A stretch of 13,790 nucleotides of DNA, taken from assembly GCA_041603535.1 (NCBI GenBank), contig JBFIEE010000067.1:1-13790 (forward strand). The letters run 5' to 3'. Of the stretch, positions 6,381 through 13,236 are shown piece by piece. Position numbers and translations under genes: made by a program. The notes beneath the pieces are model-generated. The model did not search any database, was not told where the DNA came from, and saw only the letters and a list, made by a program, of their open reading frames with translations. This DNA is from HB2-32-21 sp041603535 (lineage in GTDB: Bacteria; Pseudomonadota; Gammaproteobacteria; Pseudomonadales; Porticoccaceae). Position 1 is the first letter of the stretch. Every line of letters starts with the position of its first letter.

Positions 6381-7115
6381 TTATTTCTTCCGCTTGTCGC
6401 GGATATAGAGCGCCTTTGAGTTGGTGGCGCCCACCTGCCTTTCGTCTATCTCAAAAAGTTTCGTGGCTATAATCAGCTCCCCGAGCTTGCCGTAACCGTA
6501 GTTGCGTGGATCAAACTCTGAGGATTGTTTGGCGATATTGCTACCCACGGGGGCAAGGTGCGCCCATCCGCTTTCATCGGATGATGCCTCCACAGCATTG
6601 CGTAACAGGCTGACCAGTTTTGTATCCTGTTTTAGTTCGTTGCTGGGTTTCCTGGCGATGGCTTCGCTGTCATCGGTCTTTGCTCGAAGTACTTCTGTGT
6701 AAATAAATTTATCGCAGGCCGAAACAAATGGCGCCGGCGTTTTCTTCTCACCAAAGCCATAAACCAATAGACCTGATTCGCGGATTCGTGACGCCAGTTT
6801 GGTGAAATCACTGTCACTCGAGACAATGCAGAAGCCGTTAAAGTTGCCGGTATAGAGCAAGTCCATCGCGTCAATAATCATGGCGCTGTCCGTGGCGTTC
6901 TTACCTTTCGTGTAGGCAAATTGTTGCATTGGCTGGATGGAGTGCTGCAATAAAATATCTTTCCACCCCTTTAAATTTGGCGCTGTCCAGTCACCGTAGA
7001 TCCGCTTGACACTGGCAACCCCGTAATTTGCGATCTCTGCTAGCAGACTATCAATGATGATGGGCTGGGCATTGTCCGCATCGATGAGCACCGCGAGTTT
7101 GCTGGTAGCTTCCAT
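6381..7115 (-). CDS. NYN-domain (LabA/DUF88) putative ribonuclease with C-terminal OST-HTH/LOTUS domain
   Basis: The 244-residue protein combines an N-terminal NYN domain (about 5-145), a PIN-like nuclease fold, with a C-terminal winged-helix OST-HTH (LOTUS) RNA-binding module (about 164-240). Acidic residues expected at the metal site are visible: Asp12 and Asp14 in LIDADN, Asp76 in NATDSAM, and Asp101 and Asp103 in SSDSDF. Family members are thought to act on RNA; the target here is unknown. Residues 145-163 form a charged linker. The ATG at 7115 opens directly into the first beta strand of the domain, so the start is secure even though the ribosome site is weak. It follows cinA on the same strand after 118 bases and could be co-transcribed. 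It is convergent with the efflux gene. Confidence 0.9.
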   Translation of the reverse strand: MEATSKLAVLIDADNAQPIIIDSLLAEIANYGVASVKRIYGDWTAPNLKGWKDILLQHSIQPMQQFAYTKGKNATDSAMIIDAMDLLYTGNFNGFCIVSSDSDFTKLASRIRESGLLVYGFGEKKTPAPFVSACDKFIYTEVLRAKTDDSEAIARKPSNELKQDTKLVSLLRNAVEASSDESGWAHLAPVGSNIAKQSSEFDPRNYGYGKLGELIIATKLFEIDERQVGATNSKALYIRDKRKK

Positions 7116-7233
7116 AATTTATTTGTTCCGGGTTAAGGCAGGGTGGAGCATACATTGGCTATAAGCGAGTACCGATAAATGACCGCATATCAGCGACGAG
7201 ACGCGAGTATAAGCGATGAGGTGCCGGAATGAT

Positions 7234-8505
7234 CTAATACATTGCCCAGGCTTGTATCTGCTCGGTACACCGCGCTCTCAGCCAATCTTCCATTAACCAG
7301 TTCAGCCCATGATAGACCGCTGCTGTGCGGACTCTGTCCCGCTCCTGCAGCAGATTTATTTTTTTGCTCTGGCATCCGTCGGCATCGGCCTTGCCCATCC
7401 ATACGGTGCCTACCGGTGTCTCCTGCGTGCCACCATCAGGCCCGGCGATACCGGTGAAGCTGAGTGCCAGGTCTGACTTGAAACGCTGCCGTGCGCCGTT
7501 GGCCATTTGTTCGGCGGTCGCAGCAGTAACCGGGCCGTTTTGTTCCAGGTCGCGGGTCGAGACACCGAGCATGCTGGTCTTGATCGCGTTGGTGTAGGAG
7601 ATGACGCCACCGAGGAAATAAGCGGAAGAATGCGCTGTGTCAGTAATGATTTTGGCGGCGAGCCCGCCGGTGCAGGACTCAGCGATGGCGAGTGTCTGAC
7701 CACATTCCTGCATAAACTCGGTGAATAGATCCGGGATCGCCTGACGGGTGCAGGTCGTCAGAAACTGGCCGAGATTTGTGTCGGCAAACTGCGCCAGTGA
7801 CAGGCGTTTGTCCAGTGACGGTTGGTAAAGTTTTACTTCCATTTCTGGAAAGGCCTGCCGAAAACTGACTTCGCCCCACTCCCTGGTCCAGGGCTCCAGG
7901 GCCTCTGCGAGCGTGGATTCGCCGATACCCAGAAAACGCAAAAACAGGTGCTCTTCTGGCGGTATGGTCCGAAATCCCCGGTCGTTGAGCCAGTTAGCAA
8001 TCATCGGATGCAGCTCACGGGGGGGGCCGGGCAGGGCGACTATGGTTTTCTGGGCGCCGTGGCGCTGGAAAGTCAGACTGAATCCGGGCGCAGTGCCGTT
8101 ACTGTTGGCAAGAATTTCTGCACCCTCCGGCAGCATGGCCTGTTTCCTGTTGTTATCGCCAGCCTCCAGCTTGTATTTGTGAAACAGTGCGACGATGGCG
8201 TCCCAGCTGGCCTGGTCAAAAACCAGGTCGCACCCTGCCAGTTCTGCAGCGACAGTGGTGGTCAGATCATCTTCTGTAGGGCCCAGCCCGCCGCTCATAA
8301 ATAAATAATCGGCACGCTGTAATGCGGTATCCATAACAAAGCGTAAATCTTCGTGACGGTCACCGGCAGTCATCATCAGTTGTACATTAAAGCCGTGTTC
8401 GCCCAGCGTGTTGGCCAGGTGATGGTTGTTGGCGTCAAAGATTTCACCACGGAGCACTTCTTCGCCAGTACTGACCAGGCTGGCGGTAAGGGTTTTGTCA
8501 GTCAT
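7234..8505 (-). CDS. cinA: CinA-family protein: MoCF-like domain fused to nicotinamide-nucleotide amidohydrolase (PncC)
   Basis: A 423-residue two-domain protein. The N-terminal part (about 1-170) is a MoaB/Mog-like domain with the signature SGGLGPTEDD (71-80) and the conserved NNRKQAMLP (118-126); in characterised CinA proteins this domain has pyrophosphatase activity. The C-terminal part (about 262-415) is PncC-like, with AESCTGG (275-281), SYTN (303-306) and TGIAGPDGGT (351-360). It converts nicotinamide mononucleotide to the nicotinate form in NAD recycling. Both halves keep their motifs, so it looks bifunctional. The ATG at 8505 is preceded by CAGGGC. In many bacteria cinA precedes recA; here a NYN/OST-HTH gene follows instead. 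The historical name 'competence/damage-inducible' should not be read as a function here. Confidence 0.95.
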   Translation of the reverse strand: MTDKTLTASLVSTGEEVLRGEIFDANNHHLANTLGEHGFNVQLMMTAGDRHEDLRFVMDTALQRADYLFMSGGLGPTEDDLTTTVAAELAGCDLVFDQASWDAIVALFHKYKLEAGDNNRKQAMLPEGAEILANSNGTAPGFSLTFQRHGAQKTIVALPGPPRELHPMIANWLNDRGFRTIPPEEHLFLRFLGIGESTLAEALEPWTREWGEVSFRQAFPEMEVKLYQPSLDKRLSLAQFADTNLGQFLTTCTRQAIPDLFTEFMQECGQTLAIAESCTGGLAAKIITDTAHSSAYFLGGVISYTNAIKTSMLGVSTRDLEQNGPVTAATAEQMANGARQRFKSDLALSFTGIAGPDGGTQETPVGTVWMGKADADGCQSKKINLLQERDRVRTAAVYHGLNWLMEDWLRARCTEQIQAWAMY

Positions 8506-8662
8506 GTTGAAGCCCTGTAGTTAACATAAATTGCCTCGATAGATTGTCGCCACAAATATTTACTATAAATGTTTACTACAATTGGTGCGACGAACTGTAG
8601 CGGTAATTCATGTTGCGATAACCCGTATTATTCTCGCGCGCTGATTATGTGCGCTTTCCACC

Positions 8663-8700
8663 CTGAGTTAAGCAGACTGTTAATCCCTCCATTAACTCAG
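8663..8700 (-). repeat. Perfect 9-bp inverted repeat spanning the esterase stop, with a competing inner stem
   Basis: CTGAGTTAA (8663-8671) and TTAACTCAG (8692-8700) are exact reverse complements separated by 20 bases. On the minus strand the first arm is the last two codons plus the stop of the esterase gene. Inside, GTTAAT (8679-8684) pairs with ATTAAC (8691-8696) across a 6-base loop, sharing bases with the outer arm. No T run follows on the minus strand, so it is not a standard intrinsic terminator; it may be an RNA-end protecting structure or a processing site. The region 8506-8662 up to cinA holds no gene. Confidence 0.55.
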
Positions 8701-9393
8701 CCGCTGTTGAATCCATATGGATATGTCGTCAATCTGCTGTCGACAAACTTCGTGTTCGATCGGATAAGTTTGGTAATCTGGGGCATAGCCCATTTTTTCC
8801 AGCGCTGCCAGCGCATGCTTGCCCATTGCTTCCGGCACCATGGGGTCGTACATACCGTGAAATATATGGATGGGAATATTTTTATTCGCGGGGTGCGGAG
8901 CTATGGTTCTGTGGGTGGCAAAATAAGTCGACATGGTCATCAGGCCCGCCAGCGGTTTGTCGTAACAGAGCGCCGCGTGATAGGCGATAGCTCCACCCTG
9001 GGAGAACCCTGCCAGAATAATTCGCTCACTGCTTACGCCGCGACTGATCTCGCGCTCAATCAGTGCGGTGACGGCATCGACCGATGCCATAAATTGTTGC
9101 TGGTCAATTTCCCGCTCGATATCCAGCGTCAAAATATCGTACCAGGCGGGCATTCGCATGCCGCCATTGATGGTTACCGGGATGGTCGGCGCATGGGGGA
9201 AAATAAATCGCACAGACATGGTCGCTGGCAAATGTAACTCGGGCACGATGGGTTCAAAGTCGTGACCGGAAGCGCCCAGGCCGTGTAACCAGATAACGGC
9301 GGCATCGGCAACGGCGGTATCGGCGATGTCAGATGCTCCCATGGCACCGGGACGTACGCCAGACTCAACTTCTATGCAAGGTAGGTAGCTCAT
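8692..9393 (-). CDS. Carboxylesterase/phospholipase-type alpha/beta hydrolase (acyl-protein-thioesterase-like)
   Basis: A 233-residue serine hydrolase of the carboxylesterase II/lysophospholipase-like family. LHGLGASG (residues 36-43) is the oxyanion-hole loop, GFSQGG (129-134) carries nucleophile Ser131, and Asp183 (HGMYDPMVP) and His214 (PIEHEV) complete the triad. Related proteins cleave medium-chain acyl esters, lysophospholipids or acyl thioesters. No signal peptide is evident, so it should be cytoplasmic. Residues about 11-30, between the first strand and the oxyanion loop, form an Ala/Asp-rich insertion longer than usual. The ATG at 9393 follows AGGGA by a normal distance. It lies 170 bases downstream of the DUF1302 gene on the same strand, with the palindrome GTGTTT-GCT-AAACAC (9412-9426) in its leader, so it may have its own promoter while belonging to the same functional group. 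Confidence 0.92.
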   Translation of the reverse strand: MSYLPCIEVESGVRPGAMGASDIADTAVADAAVIWLHGLGASGHDFEPIVPELHLPATMSVRFIFPHAPTIPVTINGGMRMPAWYDILTLDIEREIDQQQFMASVDAVTALIEREISRGVSSERIILAGFSQGGAIAYHAALCYDKPLAGLMTMSTYFATHRTIAPHPANKNIPIHIFHGMYDPMVPEAMGKHALAALEKMGYAPDYQTYPIEHEVCRQQIDDISIWIQQRLS

Positions 9394-9411
9394 GGCTCAG
9401 TCCCTCATCGG

Positions 9412-9426
9412 GTGTTTGCTAAACAC
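9412..9426 (-). promoter_or_regulatory. Palindrome in the esterase leader
   Basis: GTGTTT-GCT-AAACAC is a perfect 6-3-6 inverted repeat whose near edge is 18 bases upstream of the esterase ATG, next to its ribosome site. It could be an operator half-site pair or a small hairpin regulating translation. I found no strong sigma-70 pair on the minus strand beside it. Confidence 0.4.
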
Positions 9427-9531
9427 AGGGTAGTAAATTCCCCGCCTTATTCTGATCGTTCCATTCACTGCTGGGTAGCAATCTACAGCTGCCGATTATG
9501 CGTAAAAATTTTAGCCAACTGTTATTCGTCG

Positions 9532-9559
9532 AGTATTACCAGGCAAGTATTACCAGCCA
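9532..9559. repeat. Two tandem copies of a 14-bp unit just after the DUF1302 stop
   Basis: AGTATTACCAGGCA (9532-9545) is followed directly by AGTATTACCAGCCA (9546-9559), with one mismatch. The block begins four bases beyond the stop codon of the DUF1302 gene on the minus strand, in the gap before the esterase. No terminator is visible in this gap. Confidence 0.75.
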
Positions 9560-9563
9560 GTCA

Positions 9564-11186
9564 TTAAAAGTTGTATTTAGCCGATACGGACAGGTTATCT
9601 CGGTCGTAATAGGTGCCGTTATCGCCCAACCAGGTGGAGTAGGTGAATTTCAGCGAGGTGCTGGACAAGTAAGAAAAATTAACGCTGGCGCTCACCACGC
9701 GCTCATCCTCGGTCAAGCCTCCGGCGGCGGTGGGCTGAAAACCTCGGGCATCATGCACCCAGACTATTGCTGGCGTGACGGTGATGTTGGCGAAGACATC
9801 GAGATAATCCAGCGACGCGACGGCGATGTAGCCCCATGAGAAGTCGGTAATCTTGCTGCCAAAAGCTGATGCGCCTTTGCCATTGTCGAGATTGCTGATT
9901 CGCTGTGCCTGAACATCGAGCGTCAGGCTGAGGTTATCCGAGCCGAGAAAATCATAATTGGCCGAGTGGGCAAGGCCGCCCAGCAAGGTCATTACATCGC
10001 TGTTTTCAGTGGCGCAGAGCGGGCATCGGCGGGTGTCATAAAATTCAGGCTTGTAGTTCAGCTCAGCCTGAAAAGAAATGCCCAGTCTACCCGGAAACAA
10101 GCCGCCGACGGAAATGCCGAAAGTGTCCTGATCTTCGCTGTAAAGTTTTTCGTAACCGCCGAGGGTGGTGCCGCCAAGTATCGGGTCTGCGACGTTGTAG
10201 TTCGGATCGATAAGCAGATAGGGAATAAAAGCGTGAGATCTGACCCAGTAGACGCTGAGGTCGGTGCCGTTCCATGAGTCCAGATAAGTTGACATGGAAA
10301 GTCCCCACTGACCGCCGTCTGGTTCGCTACCTCCCTCACTGCCCTTGAAGGGTATGCCGGTTGCAATATCCGGATTATAGCCGGTACCGAGTAAATCAAA
10401 GGGACTAAAAAATGTTCCAGTCGGTATAAACACGGAGGCTCGCCAGTTCCACACATAGTAGGCTTCAACATTGATGTTGGGAGTCATGCCGAACTGCAGA
10501 TAAACCGACTCCTGGGGCATCAATGTTTCTTTAATCTCGGTGCCGGGCGTGGTGGCTTTGGCGAGATCAATGGGGTTTTGCATCTGACTAATGCCGCCGC
10601 CAATAATGTTACTTTCGCCCCAGGAAACGACCTGTTTGCCGACGCGAACGTTTAAGGGGTGGTCGCCGAAATTCCAGGTGTTAAACACGACAAAATCGAG
10701 CAGGCGGAATTTATTGCCAGCCAGATACTGGGCGCTGCTGGCTATGCCATCTGCGAAGCCCTGTTGGGTAGGGCGATCACAGTTGCTGCAATTCTGGTTC
10801 ATGACGGCGGGATTGTAGATGTAGGAGGCACGCGCAAAAAAACCGAGATCATTTTTGGTGGCGCTAATATCTGTGACCAGGGACAGGGGGGTGCTATAGA
10901 TGTCGCCGCCATCTGGATATACCGTACGGTTGCCGGATGCCGTGCCTGCCTGGGCGCTTTCGACGCGCATTGCGGCGCTGGCAGTCAGTGTTGAGTCGAT
11001 AAAAAAGTGGATGTCGCGGTCTTCGAAGCGCAGCTCTAAAGCGTTCGCCTGCGGAGTATTGGCTGTGGCGCACACAAAGAGCGCAACGACGACCAGCCGA
11101 CATGCCTTGAGGACAGCAGGCACCGGATGCAAGTATGAATTTCGCCGATGACGGTACCACTGACTAGCAGTATGATTAAGTAACAC
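9564..11186 (-). CDS. DUF1302 family outer-membrane protein
   Basis: A 540-residue protein from GTG 11186 (547 if the upstream TTG at 11207 is used) with the DUF1302 hallmark GKQVVSWGES followed by NPID, PGTEIKE and an aromatic VYLQFG strand. The sequence alternates polar and aromatic residues and ends in YNF, as outer-membrane beta barrels do. A hydrophobic signal segment (VVVALFVCATA, ending near QANA) precedes the mature start at about LELRF. The first 30 residues before it are unusually long, so the real start may be further in (a GTG at the codon before PAVLK). GTG 11186 is preferred because a G-rich GGGGGGA precedes it closely. Two CxxC pairs (NCSNC and RCPLC, numbers 140/143 and 395/398 counted from the upstream TTG) are notable for a barrel. 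It follows DUF1329, its usual partner. The function is unproven; uptake or export of hydrophobic compounds is the common suggestion. Confidence 0.9.
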   Translation of the reverse strand: MLLNHTASQWYRHRRNSYLHPVPAVLKACRLVVVALFVCATANTPQANALELRFEDRDIHFFIDSTLTASAAMRVESAQAGTASGNRTVYPDGGDIYSTPLSLVTDISATKNDLGFFARASYIYNPAVMNQNCSNCDRPTQQGFADGIASSAQYLAGNKFRLLDFVVFNTWNFGDHPLNVRVGKQVVSWGESNIIGGGISQMQNPIDLAKATTPGTEIKETLMPQESVYLQFGMTPNINVEAYYVWNWRASVFIPTGTFFSPFDLLGTGYNPDIATGIPFKGSEGGSEPDGGQWGLSMSTYLDSWNGTDLSVYWVRSHAFIPYLLIDPNYNVADPILGGTTLGGYEKLYSEDQDTFGISVGGLFPGRLGISFQAELNYKPEFYDTRRCPLCATENSDVMTLLGGLAHSANYDFLGSDNLSLTLDVQAQRISNLDNGKGASAFGSKITDFSWGYIAVASLDYLDVFANITVTPAIVWVHDARGFQPTAAGGLTEDERVVSASVNFSYLSSTSLKFTYSTWLGDNGTYYDRDNLSVSAKYNF

Positions 11187-11207
11187 CAAATCCCCCCGTG
11201 GGCTCAA

Positions 11208-11225
11208 TTTTTTGCCAGCAAAAAA
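11208..11225. promoter_or_regulatory. Perfect A/T-rich inverted repeat before the DUF1302 ribosome site
   Basis: TTTTTTGC-CA-GCAAAAAA (8-2-8) lies between DUF1329 and DUF1302, ending one base before the TTG that opens the DUF1302 frame and about 10 bases before its G-rich ribosome site. Its symmetry and flanking A/T tracts make it either a repressor site or a weak terminator/attenuator that would tune DUF1302 relative to DUF1329. Confidence 0.5.
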
Positions 11226-11238
11226 GCGGCAGTACTAT

Positions 11239-11292
11239 AGAGATTGTCAACACAGCTAGCGCTTGAGAGATTGTCAATAAAGCTAGCGCCTG
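11239..11292. repeat. 27-bp tandem duplication covering the DUF1329 stop codon
   Basis: Two adjacent 27-base units (11239-11265 and 11266-11292) agree at 24 of 27 positions; both begin AGAGATTGTCAA and contain AGCTAGCGC. The right-hand unit holds the last codons and the TAG stop of the DUF1329 gene; the left-hand unit is a downstream copy. Since 27 is nine codons, the copied TAG is in the same phase. On the minus strand each unit presents TTGACA, a -35-like hexamer, but no matching -10 is placed well. Confidence 0.85.
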
Positions 11293-12614
11293 GCCTTCAT
11301 TTTCAATCGGCCCGGCATAAAATGGCTGTCAGTTTGATCGAAACTAAAATCAAACGGTGTATATTGGTTGTCGACATGGCGCAGGTAGTAGCGCTCAGTA
11401 TCCAGTTTGTAAAACACATCCAGCGTAGTGAAAACTACCGGGACTTCGTAGTAATTGATGTTGTGTGCTTCGCTAAATCGCTCGACTTCGCCAGCGCCGT
11501 TGTAGTGTTCCGCCGCCACTATGCGCCAGGAATCTTCGTCGAGAAAATAGCGCCGCCGTTGATAGTGGTGGGTACTACCCTCACGTCGATTTGCTTCCAC
11601 TACCCACACCCTGTGTAGCTCGTAACGGGCCAGCTCCTGATTGAGATGCCGCGGCTGGATAATGCTGTCTACCTCCGTGTCACCGCTATGGAGCAGGTAA
11701 GCATTGTATGGGATATACATTTCCCGCTTGCCGATCAGCGTCCAGTCGAAGTCAGTGATGGGGCCAAGAAACATGTCCCCCTGATCCCATACATGAATGC
11801 CGTCGGAGCCACCCATTGGCAGATCATGGGGAATCATCGTCGATCTCTTAACTCTGCGTTTGCCGGGATTGTAGCTCCAGTTGCGTCGCTCTTCATGGTT
11901 GGTATTGAGAAAAAAGTGGTACAGATACAGGGTGCCGGCTTCCTTTGCCGGTCGTAAGGTATACATCAATCCCCGCGTTTCCATGTTGTGGAGATTCTCA
12001 ATAGTGGTTTTCGGGTCGCTGTAGGGGTATTTGATTTCGTGTAGTGAAACGCCAAGCTCATAGGAGCCATCGTTGGCTGTTATCGCGGTGGTGAAATAAC
12101 CGCTGTATCCGCCTGCCTTATAACCGGCTCGTGCATTCCACATGGCCTGCTCACCGTTTTCAGGGTGAGGGAAGGGTACGCCCTGGACAATACCTTCGAT
12201 GCCTGCGCCATTGTCTACGACTCTGGCTTTGCCACGGTACTGAATAGTGTGGTCGATCAGTGCTTTCGTATAGGATGCACTGCGTCGGGTGGGATATATA
12301 TTCAGGTGATAGGTGTCCGGATATTTCGCCATCAACGCCCGGTGTCCAGCAGACAGCCTGGCTTTGAACTGCGCGGCATTATTGTTGTTTATGGTCAACT
12401 GCACCGGGTCATCTTTGAACGGGTCGGGGTGCCAGTCACCTGGCTTATAGCCGGGAGGCAGCGTGGTGATACCACCGGTCCAGGGCGGAATTGTGCCCTC
12501 CGCATTACCTGCTTGCTCGGCGCCAATCACCGTGTATTCAGCAGCCCGATCCGCAAGCGCAAACTGGCCTGTACATGTCAAACTGAGTAGCAGGATTAGT
12601 CCCGTTTTTCGCAT
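11283..12614 (-). CDS. DUF1329 family envelope protein
   Basis: A 443-residue secreted protein with a clean signal peptide (MRKTGLILLL... ending in FALA, cleavage predicted before DRAAEY). The next residues, VIGAEQAGNAEGTIPPWTGG, are the characteristic N-terminal motif of DUF1329, and the full family length follows. Family members are thought to be periplasmic or outer-membrane-associated with a LolB-like fold, and they occur beside DUF1302, often together with an RND-type exporter. The frame can be extended to a TTG at 12647, but the ATG at 12614 is chosen because GGGGGAA precedes it closely and the signal peptide begins there. The DUF1302 gene lies 75-96 bases downstream on the same strand, so the two should form an operon. 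The last codons are part of the 27-bp duplication. The molecular function is unproven. Confidence 0.92.
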   Translation of the reverse strand: MRKTGLILLLSLTCTGQFALADRAAEYTVIGAEQAGNAEGTIPPWTGGITTLPPGYKPGDWHPDPFKDDPVQLTINNNNAAQFKARLSAGHRALMAKYPDTYHLNIYPTRRSASYTKALIDHTIQYRGKARVVDNGAGIEGIVQGVPFPHPENGEQAMWNARAGYKAGGYSGYFTTAITANDGSYELGVSLHEIKYPYSDPKTTIENLHNMETRGLMYTLRPAKEAGTLYLYHFFLNTNHEERRNWSYNPGKRRVKRSTMIPHDLPMGGSDGIHVWDQGDMFLGPITDFDWTLIGKREMYIPYNAYLLHSGDTEVDSIIQPRHLNQELARYELHRVWVVEANRREGSTHHYQRRRYFLDEDSWRIVAAEHYNGAGEVERFSEAHNINYYEVPVVFTTLDVFYKLDTERYYLRHVDNQYTPFDFSFDQTDSHFMPGRLKMKARR

Positions 12615-12808
12615 CTTTCCCCCGTTAGGACACACAACATCTGTCAACCGTAGCGACCTGCTACAGGCGTGAATTTCCTTATCGTTGACTTTGTGGCGCG
12701 ATTAAGTCGCAATATACACGAGATAAATAGTGTTTACCCCGGTTTTACACGCTGCGATCCGCGCTGCCAATCAGTGATTCTTTGCGGTAGCGTTCGCGTC
12801 GTGGGTCG

Positions 12809-12838
12809 TTGGCTTTGCCGGCAAACCCTTCTTATACT
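12809..12838 (+). promoter_or_regulatory. Promoter candidate for the cupin gene, with a palindrome in the spacer
   Basis: TTGGCT (12809-12814) and TATACT (12833-12838) match sigma-70 hexamers at four and five of six positions with 18 bp spacing. The perfect 12-base palindrome TTTGCCGGCAAA (12814-12825) fills most of the spacer, a classic operator position. Transcription would begin near 12845, giving a leader of about 55 bases. Bases 12648-12808 hold no gene; on the minus strand TATATT (12716-12711) is a weak candidate -10 for DUF1329. Confidence 0.5.
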
Positions 12839-12842
12839 CGAT

Positions 12843-12871
12843 GTCGGATACCGACGTGGTTCATTGAACCA
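12843..12871 (+). promoter_or_regulatory. Two back-to-back perfect inverted repeats in the cupin leader
   Basis: GTCGG-ATA-CCGAC (12843-12855) is followed after one base by TGGTTC-ATT-GAACCA (12857-12871). Both have three-base loops with central A/T. The first overlaps the predicted transcription start, so it would serve well as an operator; if transcribed from further upstream, both could form hairpins in the mRNA. They end 18 bases before the ribosome site GAGGA (12890-12894). Confidence 0.55.
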
Positions 12872-12900
12872 ATCACGCACAGCAACAATGAGGAAATGTC

Positions 12901-13236
12901 ATGGCTGTTAACAATGAAGAGACTGAGCTCGGCCCGATTGCCACCAGAATACTTTATGAGGATGAGCAGGTCAGAATTTGGGATCAGGTAATGCCGGCGG
13001 GCCACCATCTTGGACCCCATCGACATGAATGTGACTACGCGATTGTTTGCGTTGAAGGCAGTACCGTCACGGCAGATACCTTGCCGGGTAACGACACGGG
13101 TCACGAAGGTCATATGGAGGTGGCGGTGGATCGTGGCAAGCTTTTCTGGGTTAAAAAAGGCGGCCTTGAGGAAGCCTTCAATAATAGCGATAAACGGTTT
13201 CGCGCCATTCTGGTGGAGATGAAAACAGATGGCTGA
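12901..13236 (+). CDS. Small single-domain cupin protein
   Basis: A 111-residue protein consisting of one beta-barrel cupin domain. The first cupin motif is visible as GHHLGPHRHECDY (residues 34-46), with His40 and His42 as probable metal ligands and an acidic residue just after. In the second motif, the stretch EEAFNNSDKRFRAILVEMK (90-108) resembles the usual barrel end, but the third metal histidine expected there seems to be replaced by Glu, so metal binding may be altered. Small cupins of this kind are variously sensors, binding proteins or dioxygenase-like enzymes; I cannot choose. The ATG at 12901 has GAGGA six bases upstream. The leader carries three palindromes. The stop overlaps the start of a 25-codon His-rich frame (13229). 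The gene is divergent from DUF1329, 286 bases away. Confidence 0.88.
   Translation: MAVNNEETELGPIATRILYEDEQVRIWDQVMPAGHHLGPHRHECDYAIVCVEGSTVTADTLPGNDTGHEGHMEVAVDRGKLFWVKKGGLEEAFNNSDKRFRAILVEMKTDG

Noticed and set aside
7160..7216. TATAAGCGA repeated at 7160-7168 and 7208-7216
   Set aside because: A nine-base repeat 48 bases apart in a short intergenic gap; the minus-strand TATACT it creates has no usable -35, so no promoter is called.
7822..8304. Plus-strand frame of 160 codons
   Set aside because: It is antisense to the well-conserved N-terminal half of cinA.
8569..9237. Plus-strand frame of 222 codons
   Set aside because: It lies antisense to the esterase, which has a complete catalytic triad; the antisense translation shows no motif and is rich in chance His and Arg.
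11187..11207. TTG at 11207 as the DUF1302 start
   Set aside because: It abuts the A/T-rich inverted repeat and lacks a ribosome site, whereas GTG 11186 follows a G-rich stretch; the still later GTG before PAVLK remains possible.
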